Positions 8,909 through 16,328 of a stretch of DNA of 64,000 nucleotides are shown in pieces. The position numbers and the translations under genes were made by a program. Within the stretch, counting starts at the first letter, position 1, and each line of letters begins with the position of its first letter. Where the stretch lies: positions 372,001 through 436,000 of the forward strand of contig NZ_QAOX01000001.1 of assembly GCF_003050935.1 (NCBI RefSeq), written 5' to 3'. The stretch comes from Luteibacter sp. OK325. Lineage in GTDB: Bacteria > Pseudomonadota > Gammaproteobacteria > Xanthomonadales > Rhodanobacteraceae. The notes beneath the pieces were generated by a model, which ran no database searches, was not told the origin of the DNA, and was given only the letters and a program-made list of their open reading frames with translations.

Positions 8909-8935
8909 TTCGTCCTGCCCACGGCGTTGGTTACA
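8909..8935 (-). promoter_or_regulatory. ECF (SigF-type) promoter of the bufA2 operon
   Basis: Reads TGTAACC (8935-8929), 16 nt spacer, CGAA (8912-8909) on the minus strand. The same two boxes with the same 16-nt spacer occur before bufA1 and before the ECF sigma gene. The -10 box ends 46 nt before the bufA2 start. Assignment to the neighbouring sigma factor is inference from the shared motif. Confidence 0.85.
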
Positions 8936-8952
8936 CGAGAGGCAAAACTATT

Positions 8953-9393
8953 TCAACGCAGGCCGATCACGTGATCGGCCGACACCCGGCCACCGCCTCG
9001 TGCGATGAGATACAGCAGGATAGCCGCCCATGACAGGTGAGTGGGCCACGCATCGGGATAGACGAAGATCTCGATGATCGTGGTCATGCCAAGCAGGACG
9101 AAGGCGGAGAGTCGTGTCGCCAGGCCGAGCACGAGCAACATCGGCACGAAGGTCTCGACATACGCCGACATGTGCGCGGCAATCTCCGGCGGAATGAGCG
9201 GAAGCTTGTACTCGGTCTCGAACAGCTGATACGTACCGTCGGTGATCGTGAGGAAACCTTCGACCTTGGTTCGACCCGACTGAAAGAAGATCGCGGCGAT
9301 GGAGAGCCGCGCGACCAGGGCGAGGAACGAATGGCCAAGGAGTGCACCGATGCGATCGGCAAGGGCATTCCATCGGGAGGTGAGCGATTCCAT
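8953..9393 (-). CDS. bufD: DoxX-family membrane protein of the bufferin operon (BufD-like)
   Basis: A 146-aa four-helix membrane protein of the DoxX family (LVARLSIAAIFFQSGRTKVEGF is the typical first segment). DoxX proteins commonly close DUF2282-DUF692-DUF2063 operons; the molecular role is not settled. The start lies 10 nt after the bufC stop, so this is the fourth gene of the bufA1-bufB-bufC-bufD operon. Its stop is only 17 nt before the -35 box of the next operon's promoter. Confidence 0.87.
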   Translation of the reverse strand: MESLTSRWNALADRIGALLGHSFLALVARLSIAAIFFQSGRTKVEGFLTITDGTYQLFETEYKLPLIPPEIAAHMSAYVETFVPMLLVLGLATRLSAFVLLGMTTIIEIFVYPDAWPTHLSWAAILLYLIARGGGRVSADHVIGLR

Positions 9394-9403
9394 GGTGGAT
9401 CCT

Positions 9404-10135
9404 TCAGGTAGCGAATGCGCCAGCCTGTAGCAGGCTGGCCAGGAGGAGGTCGATGCGTGTGTCGGGGTGCGTTTCCAGGGTCGAAAGCGCGGCGTCGGCC
9501 AACGAAGCGCCCTCGGTGCTGGCCTGGAAAAGGCGCCATGCCGCTGCGTCCACCGGTGTGACGCTCACCTCGTGATCGATGCGTGTGACGATGGCGAACT
9601 CCGCTCGCCAGACCAGATCGGCACTGACTGCCATTCCGTTCCGGCTTGCTTGCCAGATCGATACGGCGGGCAGCGACGAGGCGAACGTGCGCGCCGCCGG
9701 ATGACGATGCAGCCTGAGCGCGCCGAGGGCGTCGGGTCCCAGCGAGGCGATCATCGACGCGTCCAGAACGTCGGCATCGGCAGCGACGAAGCCCTCCGTC
9801 CACAGGCGGTCAAGACGTGCGACGTCGGCCAGGTACGGCAGCTCGGACGCTGGCGGAAATGCGCCGAGGAATCCCGCGAAATCATCGCCATAGGTGGTCA
9901 GGCGTGGGTCGCGCGGTGGGGACTCGGTGACGTGGATGGCGGCGGCAGCGCGGAACCACTCACGCCCGACCAGGCAAACGACGGCGGGATAGTTCGCCTC
10001 CAGGGCATCGAGGCAGGCGCGCATGGCCGTGTTGCGATAGATCGCGAAGGCGGCTTGGTGTGCAGGCTTGAAGTCAGCCGCGTCTCCGTAGAGCGCATTC
10101 GTGAAGTCGTTCTGGAAACATGCGAGGCGGTTCAT
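9404..10135 (-). CDS. bufC: Bufferin maturation partner BufC (DUF2063), locus 2
   Basis: A 243-aa DUF2063 protein (LACFQNDFTNALYG at the start, then IYRNTAMRACLDALEANYPAVV, the segment usual for the family). It is a diverged paralogue of the DUF2063 protein of locus 1, expected to serve the BufB of its own operon. The start overlaps the bufB stop by 4 nt (ATGA). Followed 10 nt later by the DoxX gene. Confidence 0.88.
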   Translation of the reverse strand: MNRLACFQNDFTNALYGDAADFKPAHQAAFAIYRNTAMRACLDALEANYPAVVCLVGREWFRAAAAIHVTESPPRDPRLTTYGDDFAGFLGAFPPASELPYLADVARLDRLWTEGFVAADADVLDASMIASLGPDALGALRLHRHPAARTFASSLPAVSIWQASRNGMAVSADLVWRAEFAIVTRIDHEVSVTPVDAAAWRLFQASTEGASLADAALSTLETHPDTRIDLLLASLLQAGAFAT

Positions 10136-10968
10136 GCGGTCAAGCCTTCGCTATTGAGCAAGGCGTGGGCGCGCTCCCTCTCGGCAAGCAGGGTTGTGAA
10201 GGACGGTACATCACCATCGCGTTCGATCAACGTCGGTCGGACGCCAGCACGCGACAGCACGTGACGGTAGAGCGACCACACCGGGTCGGCGACGGGTGCA
10301 TCGTGCGAGTCGATGAGCAGCGCGGTGCCGGTGTCATCGGGGGCGTGACCGGCGAGGTGGATCTCCGTGACCGCATGAAGCGGAAAGGTATCCAGGTAGA
10401 CGAGAGGATCCTCACCGAGGTTATGCGTACTGACGTACACGTTGTTGACGTCCAGCAGCAATCCACAACCGCTGCGACGGACGAGCTCGCCGAGGAAATC
10501 CGTCTCGCTCCACTCGTGCCCTTCCAGCACCAGGTAGTGAGAGGGGTTCTCCAGCGATATCCGCCGCCCAAGGCGCTCCTGGGCATGGACGACATTGCGT
10601 ACAAGCTGAGCGAGCGCCTCGTGCGTCCGCGGAAACGGCAGGAGGTCAGGCACATAGCGTCCCGCCCAGCTCGACCAGGCCATGTGCTCGGACACGAGCA
10701 CCGGATCGACCCGGTCGATGAGGCGGCGCAGACGCTGTAACTGTGCGGCGTTCGGCAGCGCCGCGGCGGCCAGTGACAGCGATACGCCATGCAGGGAGAG
10801 TGGAAAGCGTCCCGCCAACGCATCGAGCATCGCCAGCCGCGGGCCACCATCCACCATGTAGTTCTCGGGGTGCACTTCCAGCCACAACGCATCCGACGTG
10901 CCGCTCATGGCTGCGTCGAAGTGCTGCGGCTTGAAGCCGATGCCAGCGGCGGGCGACATGCTCATCAC
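10132..10968 (-). CDS. bufB: MNIO-family (DUF692) peptide-modifying oxidase BufB, locus 2
   Basis: A 278-aa DUF692 protein. Ligand-bearing motifs are all present: LEVHPENYMVDGG, LHGVSLSL, VSEHMAWS, LENPSHYL, LLLDVNNVYVS, HLAGHAPDD, DSHDAPVADPVW and IERDGDVPS. The enzyme is predicted to use a di- or tri-iron centre to oxidise cysteines of the BufA1 product encoded 6 nt upstream. Starts at the first, second or fourth residue Met are all possible. Sequence differs clearly from the locus 1 enzyme, in line with the different precursor type it serves. Confidence 0.92.
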   Translation of the reverse strand: MMSMSPAAGIGFKPQHFDAAMSGTSDALWLEVHPENYMVDGGPRLAMLDALAGRFPLSLHGVSLSLAAAALPNAAQLQRLRRLIDRVDPVLVSEHMAWSSWAGRYVPDLLPFPRTHEALAQLVRNVVHAQERLGRRISLENPSHYLVLEGHEWSETDFLGELVRRSGCGLLLDVNNVYVSTHNLGEDPLVYLDTFPLHAVTEIHLAGHAPDDTGTALLIDSHDAPVADPVWSLYRHVLSRAGVRPTLIERDGDVPSFTTLLAERERAHALLNSEGLTA

Positions 10969-10974
10969 GCCTGT

Positions 10975-11256
10975 TCAGCCGACCTTGGTCAACGAGCCGT
11001 TGCCCTTGGGCGTCTGGATCGCGGTGCAGGTGCCGGCCGGGACGTTCTTCCACGCGTTCTTCTGGTAATCGGCCTTGGCCGTACCGGCGCAGGTCGTGCC
11101 CGGGCCAGCGGCGCAATCGTTCTGGCCTGCCTTGGCGACGCCCCAGCATTTCTCGACGGCGGGCTTCTTCGCATCTTTCTGCGCATCGGCATGGGCGACA
11201 CCAGCGACCAGGGCGGCAACGGTGAACGCGAGGGAGGCAACGTGACGATGGTTCAT
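10975..11256 (-). CDS. bufA1: BufA1-like (DUF2282) RiPP precursor (bufferin)
   Basis: A 93-aa small protein: signal peptide ([23 protein letters not shown]) and a mature part with four cysteines in the DUF2282 pattern ([35 protein letters not shown]). DUF2282 proteins are BufA1 bufferins, exported peptides whose cysteines are converted by the MNIO enzyme so that they bind copper. The start is fixed by AAGGAG 6 nt upstream; the open frame to 11421 crosses the promoter. First gene of a four-gene operon. Confidence 0.92.
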   Translation of the reverse strand: MNHRHVASLAFTVAALVAGVAHADAQKDAKKPAVEKCWGVAKAGQNDCAAGPGTTCAGTAKADYQKNAWKNVPAGTCTAIQTPKGNGSLTKVG

Positions 11257-11307
11257 GGGAACTCCTTTCGGGGAGGGACGGACACGATGTCCGGCTTCAC
11301 GAATGAA

Positions 11308-11334
11308 TTCGCCACCGTGGGCGGATGGGTTACA
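11308..11334 (-). promoter_or_regulatory. ECF (SigF-type) promoter of the bufA1 operon
   Basis: On the minus strand TGTAACC (11334-11328), exactly 16 nt, then CGAA (11311-11308). It directs transcription leftward into bufA1, whose ATG is 51 nt beyond the -10 box. Together with the plus-strand copy at 11366-11392 it forms a divergent promoter pair in the same intergenic region. Confidence 0.87.
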
Positions 11335-11365
11335 ACGCTTGTCGGCTTTTCTTTCTTTCGCGCGT

Positions 11366-11392
11366 TGTAACCAAACCTCCCGCACGAACGAA
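11366..11392 (+). promoter_or_regulatory. ECF (SigF-type) promoter of the sigma / anti-sigma operon
   Basis: TGTAACC (11366-11372), 16-nt spacer, CGAA (11389-11392). Identical boxes and spacing to the two bufferin promoters, so the sigma factor is probably autoregulated. If transcription starts about 7 nt after CGAA, the first ATG at 11403 would give an almost leaderless mRNA, which favours one of the later start codons. Confidence 0.82.
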
Positions 11393-11402
11393 CTAGGCGT
11401 AC

Positions 11403-12080
11403 ATGGCCCCCATGACGGCATCGCAAGGCTCGACTCAAGGCTCTTGCGATAGCGAGCCGGGCATGGCTATATCCCTGTCCATGGACAGCTCAGCAACGAC
11501 AGCAACATTCCCCACGGATCGGGTGACTGACGGACTTTCGGCCACGGAGATCGAACTTCGCGGCTGCTTTGTCCTCGGCCTGGGCGGCAATGCCGCCCAG
11601 TACCGGCTTTTTCTCGACGGTCTCGGTTCCCACCTGCGCGCTTACCTGCGCCGTCGCCTGCCCCGCGCGCAGGCCGACGTCGAAGACATACTCCAGGAGA
11701 CACTGCTCGCCGTGCACAATGCGCGACACACTTACCGCGACGACCAGCCGCTTACTGCATGGGTGCATGCGATCGCGCGCTATAAGCTCATGGACTTCTT
11801 TCGCGCCCATTCACGGCGCGAAGCACTACACGAGCCCTTCGAGGACGACGGCAGCCTTTTCGTCGACTCCGATGTCGAACCCGCCGATGCGCGCCGCGAT
11901 GTCGGTCGCCTGCTCGAAGCACTCCCCGACCGCCACCGTCTGCCGATCGTCTTCGTGAAATTGCAGGGCCTTTCCGTGGCCGAGGCCGCGCAGCGCTGCG
12001 GCATTTCGGAGTCGGCCGTGAAAGTGGGCGTGCATCGCGGCCTCAAGGCGCTGGCTGCGCGTATACGGGGCGGCGTATGA
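11403..12080 (+). CDS. sigF: ECF RNA polymerase sigma factor (SigF-like)
   Basis: ECF sigma factor with region 2 ([28 protein letters not shown] and [15 protein letters not shown]) and region 4 ([17 protein letters not shown], then [18 protein letters not shown]). In Caulobacter, SigF controls DUF2282-DUF692-DUF2063 genes under metal stress, and the same neighbours occur here. The true start is uncertain: ATG at 11403 (225 aa), 11463 or 11481; the last two give the usual family length and a proper leader. Its stop overlaps the nrsF start by 4 nt (ATGA). Confidence 0.9.
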   Translation: MAPMTASQGSTQGSCDSEPGMAISLSMDSSATTATFPTDRVTDGLSATEIELRGCFVLGLGGNAAQYRLFLDGLGSHLRAYLRRRLPRAQADVEDILQETLLAVHNARHTYRDDQPLTAWVHAIARYKLMDFFRAHSRREALHEPFEDDGSLFVDSDVEPADARRDVGRLLEALPDRHRLPIVFVKLQGLSVAEAAQRCGISESAVKVGVHRGLKALAARIRGGV

Positions 12081-12718
12081 AGACAAACGATTTCATCGGC
12101 ATGTTGGCGAACCAGACGCCGTCGGTAGACCGCCGTGCGCCGGCCCGTCGTTTCGCCCTGGCGCTCCTGCTCGGTCTCGTCGCGGCGATGCTGTTGATGG
12201 CAGCGGGCCTGGGGCTGCGCCCGGATCTCACCCAGGTGGTCCATCTGCCGATGTTCTGGCTGCGCCTGACCCTTCCCGTAGGTATCGCTTCGGCGGCGAT
12301 GTGGCTCACCTTGCGGCTGTCCCGCCCGGGTGTTCGCATCGGCGCCCGCTGGGCGGGCCTGGCCGCACCTGTCGTGGTCGCCTGGGCCGGTATGGCCGTC
12401 GTGCTGGCGCGGGCGTCCACCGACTCGCGCGTGGCACTGGTGCTGGGCCATACGTGGCGTGTCTGCCCCATCCTCATCGCGCTGCTGTCCATGCCCGCCT
12501 TCGCGGCCATGCTCTGGGCCGTTCGCGGCATGGCACCGGTGCGGCCGCGCGTTACCGGTGCGGCCGTGGGCTTGCTCGCGGGCGCCACCGCTACCGTGGC
12601 TTACTGCCTGCATTGCCCGGAGATGTCGCCGGCGTTCTGGTCCACGTGGTATCTGCTCGGCATGACTATCCCGGCAACCGTGGGTGCCCTGATCGGCCCT
12701 CGCGTGCTTCGCTGGTAG
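12077..12718 (+). CDS. nrsF: NrsF-type (DUF1109) membrane anti-sigma factor
   Basis: A 213-aa membrane protein with six hydrophobic segments. The conserved cysteines of NrsF are visible in WRVCPILIALLS (about residue 135) and AYCLHCPEM (about residue 180), followed by SPAFWSTWYLLGM. NrsF holds SigF at the membrane and releases it when metals or oxidants affect the cysteine pair; this is known for the family in Caulobacter and inferred here. Translationally coupled to the sigma gene. Confidence 0.9.
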   Translation: MKTNDFIGMLANQTPSVDRRAPARRFALALLLGLVAAMLLMAAGLGLRPDLTQVVHLPMFWLRLTLPVGIASAAMWLTLRLSRPGVRIGARWAGLAAPVVVAWAGMAVVLARASTDSRVALVLGHTWRVCPILIALLSMPAFAAMLWAVRGMAPVRPRVTGAAVGLLAGATATVAYCLHCPEMSPAFWSTWYLLGMTIPATVGALIGPRVLRW

Positions 12719-12839
12719 GCCGCAGCCTCACCCTCGCGATTCGCGTGCGGAATCGGCAAATCTCGTTTGCAGCCCTGTATTTGATGGCGGTGCGGCCGCT
12801 AACCCTTCAAACTAGGTGTATCGGCGCAGAGGGGCGACC

Positions 12840-13781
12840 ATGGGCTCAATCAGCAGGGATCCGGCAATCTGGGGACGCTATCTAGCTGTCGCCGGGGCTT
12901 ATGCCGCCTGCTATGAGCTCACGCGCAACGTATCCTTCTCGCATTGGATGCTCCCCGCCGGCCTGCGCCTGGCCTGCCTCTTTCTCGTCCCGCGACGCTA
13001 CTGGCTCGCCCTGGCCGTCGGTGAAACGCTCCCCATCGCCGAGATGGCCGCCCTGCATGCCTCGGCATTCGGCGTGCTCTGGGCCGTTATCGTGTCGTTC
13101 CCGCCGATCGCACTGATGATGCCGGCCGTGGCCTGGATGCGTAAGCACTTTGGCCTGTTCCGTGAAGACGGCCAGATCCACATGGGCATGATCATGGTGG
13201 CAACCATCGTCTGCGCCGTGATCAACGGTATCGCCAACGGCGCCGCTCTGGCCAATGTGTCCATGGGCGATGGCTCGGAAGCGCCCGGGGTCACCATTCC
13301 CCTGTTCCTCGCGTGGTTCCTGGGTGCCTATCTCGGTGCCCTGACCCTCACCCCGATGATCCTCGCCTTGCGCGAGCGCCTGGCCCTGCAGCCCGGCGGC
13401 GTGGTGACACTGAAGGCCGTGTGGCATAGCCGTCTCACGCGCGACGCACTGTTCATCGCTATCCCGACCCTCGCCTTGCTGATGGTCGCCGCTTCACAGC
13501 TGGATGGCACGGCACTGCAATGCGTGCGGGTGGCCATGGCCCTTCCTGTCGTCGTGCTTACCCTGCGTCAAGGCTGGCACGGCAGCGCCATCGGCGGCAT
13601 GCTGGCTAGCATCGCCCTGGCTTCGACCTCCTTCGAGCTCCGCGACCCGGCCATGATCCAGGCACAGGTCGTCCTGGCCTTCGCCATCTCCACGTCCCTG
13701 TTGTTCGGGGTCAGGGTGGCGCGTCGCCTCGCAGCGAGCCATCCGCTGGTCGCGCACGCCGGCTCGCACCACCACGGTTGA
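12840..13781 (+). CDS. MASE1-domain integral membrane protein without an output domain
   Basis: A 313-aa protein that is almost entirely membrane-embedded (about eight segments) and of the MASE1 sensor type (SHWMLPAGLRLACLFLVPRRYW near the N-terminus, FLAWFLGAYLGALTLTPMI in the middle). MASE1 normally precedes a histidine kinase, GGDEF or similar output; here the protein ends soon after the last helix with a short His-rich tail. Start chosen for AGAGGGG 6 nt upstream. Located 121 nt after nrsF on the same strand; I see no exact copy of the ECF promoter in the gap. Confidence 0.75.
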   Translation: MGSISRDPAIWGRYLAVAGAYAACYELTRNVSFSHWMLPAGLRLACLFLVPRRYWLALAVGETLPIAEMAALHASAFGVLWAVIVSFPPIALMMPAVAWMRKHFGLFREDGQIHMGMIMVATIVCAVINGIANGAALANVSMGDGSEAPGVTIPLFLAWFLGAYLGALTLTPMILALRERLALQPGGVVTLKAVWHSRLTRDALFIAIPTLALLMVAASQLDGTALQCVRVAMALPVVVLTLRQGWHGSAIGGMLASIALASTSFELRDPAMIQAQVVLAFAISTSLLFGVRVARRLAASHPLVAHAGSHHHG

Positions 13782-13799
13782 GGCTGCGCCGCGGGGAGA

Positions 13800-13820
13800 G
13801 CGCCGGGCAATGCCCGGCGC
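13800..13820. terminator. Strong hairpin between convergent genes
   Basis: A perfect 9-bp stem with a 3-nt loop (GCGCCGGGC-aat-GCCCGGCGC) lies between the MASE1 gene stop (13781) and the stop of the leftward secreted-protein gene (13831). No T-run follows on either strand, so it is a candidate terminator or mRNA 3'-end stabiliser rather than a canonical intrinsic terminator. Confidence 0.55.
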
Positions 13821-13830
13821 CCGGTGTCCC

Positions 13831-14280
13831 TCAGGGCCCGTGCGAACTGCATTCCGCCGGGTTCTTGCAGTCGCCGATCATCAGGTTGATCTGCATCGTG
13901 CCATCGGGCTGCGGGGCGACGAACACGTGTGTCGAGGTATCCGAATACACCGTCTCACCGGTGGTCACGGCCGGCGGGGGCAGTGGCTCGTCCGGCGTGG
14001 CCAGCCGGCTCGCGTCGGAACCGATGGGCAGGCCGACCGCCTTGTAGGCGGTGATGGCGAACGCGCCACGCACGGCACCACTGGCGTCGTTCACCTGGAT
14101 GTAGCGCGTGCCGCCACGGGTAAATACGTAGACGTGATAGTTCAAACTGGAGCTGACGTCACCCACGGCGCTGGTAGATGCTTGTCCCAGACCGGAGAAG
14201 GCGCTCTGTGCATGCACGGCGGTCACGCCCAGCGGCAACGCCAGGAGGGATGAGAGCAGGAAACGGGTCGAAGTACGCAT
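13831..14280 (-). CDS. Secreted protein of unknown function
   Basis: A 149-aa protein with a signal peptide (MRTSTRFLLSSLLALPLGVT, cleavage after VHAQ). The mature part contains a small beta-rich stretch (YHVYVFTRGGTRYIQVNDASG) and two late cysteines (GDCKNPAEC) that could form a disulfide. No family recognised. It lies at the downstream end of the holin/GH108/DUF2589 cluster, 152 nt after the last membrane gene, so membership of that operon is uncertain. Confidence 0.7.
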   Translation of the reverse strand: MRTSTRFLLSSLLALPLGVTAVHAQSAFSGLGQASTSAVGDVSSSLNYHVYVFTRGGTRYIQVNDASGAVRGAFAITAYKAVGLPIGSDASRLATPDEPLPPPAVTTGETVYSDTSTHVFVAPQPDGTMQINLMIGDCKNPAECSSHGP

Positions 14281-14432
14281 GTCGGAATTCCCATGGCAGG
14301 TTGGCTAGCCCGCGCGAGGATCGCGCCGGACCGGTAGCTCGACCCTGGGCCGTCCAGGGCCGGGCTGCCCATGGTCGATACCTGCACTTTCCCTCATCGG
14401 TCGGGGTGCGGCGGGCACCCTGCCGAATCCGC

Positions 14433-14744
14433 TCATTCCTGGGGTCGCCGACCCGTGGTCCCCGGGTTTTTGCGGGCGGCATAGCTCCAGCGCATGAGCA
14501 TGGCGGCGGCACCGAGGTTCAGGGCCGCCTCACTGGGCCAGACAAAGGCATGCGAGAGAAGGCCCGTGCTGGTGCCTGCCACCGCTTCCGACACACCGAC
14601 CACATTGACTACCGCTCCGCATGCCAAAAGCGTCATGCAGAGCCGCTCCAGGCGCGGCTGCGTCGCATCGGTCACCTGCCACAGCGCGGTAGCTGCGATC
14701 AGGGACGAACAGACGAGATTGAACCAGGTCATCATCACGATCAT
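14433..14744 (-). CDS. Small three-TM membrane protein of the lysis-like cluster
   Basis: A 103-aa protein with three hydrophobic segments (WFNLVCSSLIAATALW, MTLLACGAVVNVVGVSEAVA, SEAALNLGAAAMLMRWSY) and a basic C-terminus. The start overlaps the stop of the holin-like gene by 4 nt (ATGA), so the two are translated together. Small paired membrane proteins like this accompany holins in phage lysis cassettes, but I cannot place it in a family. Confidence 0.7.
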   Translation of the reverse strand: MIVMMTWFNLVCSSLIAATALWQVTDATQPRLERLCMTLLACGAVVNVVGVSEAVAGTSTGLLSHAFVWPSEAALNLGAAAMLMRWSYAARKNPGTTGRRPQE

Positions 14745-15064
14745 TTACCGATACCTCGAAGAAAGCGTCCTACGACGCGCTTGGTTGCCTTTTCGACATG
14801 GGTTTCGATCACACCCTGCACGATCATCGTGAGGTTCAGCCCGAAACAGCCGATAAGGATCGCCACGGCCGCCTGGATCTCGGGGTCGGAATCGCTCACG
14901 TAACGCTTGCCGATCGCGGGCGCCAGGAATACGGCGAGTACCGTGCCGCATATGACCCTGACGACAGCGCGGCCTCGCGAACTATCCGATAACGCGACGG
15001 GAATCACCGCTCCACCGACAGCGGCCAGGAGCAGCCATAGGCGATCGATCAGGGTGGGATCCAT
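14741..15064 (-). CDS. Holin-like three-TM membrane protein
   Basis: A 107-aa protein with three transmembrane segments (LWLLLAAVGGAVIPVALS, VICGTVLAVFLAPAIGKRYV, IQAAVAILIGCFGLNLTMIVQ) and a basic tail (KATKRVVGRFLRGIGK). Size, topology and charge distribution match phage holins that open the inner membrane for an endolysin. Start fixed by AAGGAGT; 4 nt after the upstream gene and overlapping the downstream one. No phage structural genes are near. Holin activity is inference from topology and the GH108 enzyme in the same cluster. Confidence 0.68.
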   Translation of the reverse strand: MDPTLIDRLWLLLAAVGGAVIPVALSDSSRGRAVVRVICGTVLAVFLAPAIGKRYVSDSDPEIQAAVAILIGCFGLNLTMIVQGVIETHVEKATKRVVGRFLRGIGK

Positions 15065-15068
15065 GGCG

Positions 15069-15482
15069 CTACTCCTTCGTGCTGTCGGCCCGCTTGAGCA
15101 CACCGGCCCAGCGTGACTCCGCACGCTGGAACGCCATAGCGATCGATCGCGGAGCAGGCGTATTGACCATCAGTTCACCCGGGTACAGGCGCGCACAAAA
15201 GCCGCCGCCGTTAGTCGATGGATGGAAGCGGTAGAAGCTGCTGCCATCGGCATCGCGCAGATGGTCCGCGACGATCTTGCAGTTGGCTGGTTCGCCAAAG
15301 TGTAGTGACGCTCGTTGTCGATCGATGGTTGCATCGAGACGGACAGTATTCTGGATCGACGCGGTGACGACCCCACGCCAATGGCCGTCGTGCGAAGGCG
15401 CATCTTCTGCGGCGCACGGTGTGGCCAACACACCCAGCGTCAACGCAGGCACGAAGGATCCCAGCAAGACAGTACGTAACAT
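15069..15482 (-). CDS. Small periplasmic protein of unknown function
   Basis: A 137-aa protein with signal peptide (MLRTVLLGSFVPALTLGVLA, cleavage after CAAE), then a beta-rich domain with two cysteines (NCKIVADHLRD and GGGFCARLYPGEL). GGAGATTTCC directly before the ATG supports the start. The gene sits 4 nt before the holin-like gene. It could play the spanin or regulator part of a lysis cassette, but nothing in the sequence proves this. Confidence 0.68.
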   Translation of the reverse strand: MLRTVLLGSFVPALTLGVLATPCAAEDAPSHDGHWRGVVTASIQNTVRLDATIDRQRASLHFGEPANCKIVADHLRDADGSSFYRFHPSTNGGGFCARLYPGELMVNTPAPRSIAMAFQRAESRWAGVLKRADSTKE

Positions 15483-15494
15483 GGAAATCTCCGG

Positions 15495-15689
15495 TCAGGA
15501 AACAACAAGAAGCAAGACGAACGTCGCAATGCGTACTGACGTGAACACCACGGCGCCGCGCGCCGGTAACAACCATCGACTCGACCCGCGGGGCGGGAGT
15601 TCGAGGTAAGTCAGCAGAATCGCCTCCCACTCGGCGGAAACGTGAAGCTCGCTGAGTGAGCGGGGATAACGGGCGACGCTCACGCACAC
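15495..15689 (-). CDS. Possible small membrane protein (64 aa)
   Basis: A 64-aa GTG-start frame that overlaps the stop of the upstream gene by 10 nt and ends 12 nt before the next start, filling an otherwise empty gap exactly. It ends in a hydrophobic segment (GAVVFTSVRIATFVLLLVVS). Position and the C-terminal membrane segment favour a real gene; the GTG start and lack of family are against. Confidence 0.4.
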   Translation of the reverse strand: MCVSVARYPRSLSELHVSAEWEAILLTYLELPPRGSSRWLLPARGAVVFTSVRIATFVLLLVVS

Positions 15690-15994
15690 CCTCGAAGGTC
15701 GATAAAACGGCCGTCGATTTCCAGGCAGGGTTGCCAGTTCGAGGCGGCGAGGCAGACGAGTCTCAACTGATGCACGGGCCGGCGATCCAGCCAGGCAAAG
15801 CGCGGCCGCCCGAGAAGCATGACCAGTTCGCGCCGGCGACGCGCGACACGGCGATACCGCAGGCGGAAGTCGAAGGCCATGGATAGTTCGGCAAGGCGAG
15901 GCCCGGCGTGGTCCCGGCGTCTGAGGGAATGGTCGGCGTCACGCAGCGCACGGGTGACGGCATCCAGAAGCTGGTCGAGCGAGGTATGAACCAT
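15680..15994 (-). CDS. Arg-rich small protein of unknown function
   Basis: A 104-aa protein, rich in arginine (LRYRRVARRRRELVMLLGRP) and predicted cytosolic. It starts 9 nt after the stop of the 86-aa gene upstream and overlaps the possible 64-aa gene downstream. No recognisable family. The tight packing within the cluster is the main support for it being real. Confidence 0.55.
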   Translation of the reverse strand: MVHTSLDQLLDAVTRALRDADHSLRRRDHAGPRLAELSMAFDFRLRYRRVARRRRELVMLLGRPRFAWLDRRPVHQLRLVCLAASNWQPCLEIDGRFIDLRGCA

Positions 15995-16003
15995 GACCTG
16001 CTC

Positions 16004-16264
16004 CTACGCTGCCGGCAGCCAGGCGGGCTTTCGCGGAAAGCCTACGTGATAGCAGATCCATTGCAGGACCACCTGATGCTCGCCGATCTGGAGAACCTTG
16101 AAGCTCTTCTCCATGCCGATGATGGAGCCCTTGGGGGACTCGGTGAAGCAACGATTGAGCATGTCGCTGGCTTCCTCGACCTGTTGCTCGGAACGCATCT
16201 GGTTCGGATCGTCCGTGCCGACGACGATGCGCTTGACGAACTTGACTTCCGTAAGATCGAACAT
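16004..16264 (-). CDS. Small soluble protein of the DUF2589 cluster
   Basis: An 86-aa protein (MFDLTEVKFVKRIVVGTDDP at the start, then helical QVEEASDMLNRCF). The start is fixed by AAAGGAG at good spacing and the frame extension upstream runs into a terminator hairpin. No known domain. Placed immediately after the DUF2589 pair and just downstream of a hairpin with a T-run, so its level relative to DUF2589 may be set by attenuation. Confidence 0.65.
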   Translation of the reverse strand: MFDLTEVKFVKRIVVGTDDPNQMRSEQQVEEASDMLNRCFTESPKGSIIGMEKSFKVLQIGEHQVVLQWICYHVGFPRKPAWLPAA

Positions 16265-16275
16265 GAGTTCACTCC

Positions 16276-16320
16276 TTTGAAAAAGCCGCGGCACCCGGGG
16301 GAGGGGAATGGGGTGCCGCG
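16276..16320 (-). terminator. Intergenic intrinsic terminator or attenuator
   Basis: On the minus strand a perfect 10-bp GC stem (CGCGGCACCC at 16320-16311 pairing with GGGTGCCGCG at 16296-16287) is followed by GCTTTTTC. It lies between the second DUF2589 gene (stop 16329) and the next gene (start 16264) and overlaps the spacer upstream of that gene's ribosome binding site. Confidence 0.75.
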
Positions 16321-16328
16321 ACCATCCG

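Noticed and set aside
12719-12839. ECF promoter before the MASE1 gene
   Set aside because: TAACCC and a later CGG occur, but the full TGTAACC-N16-CGAA is absent.
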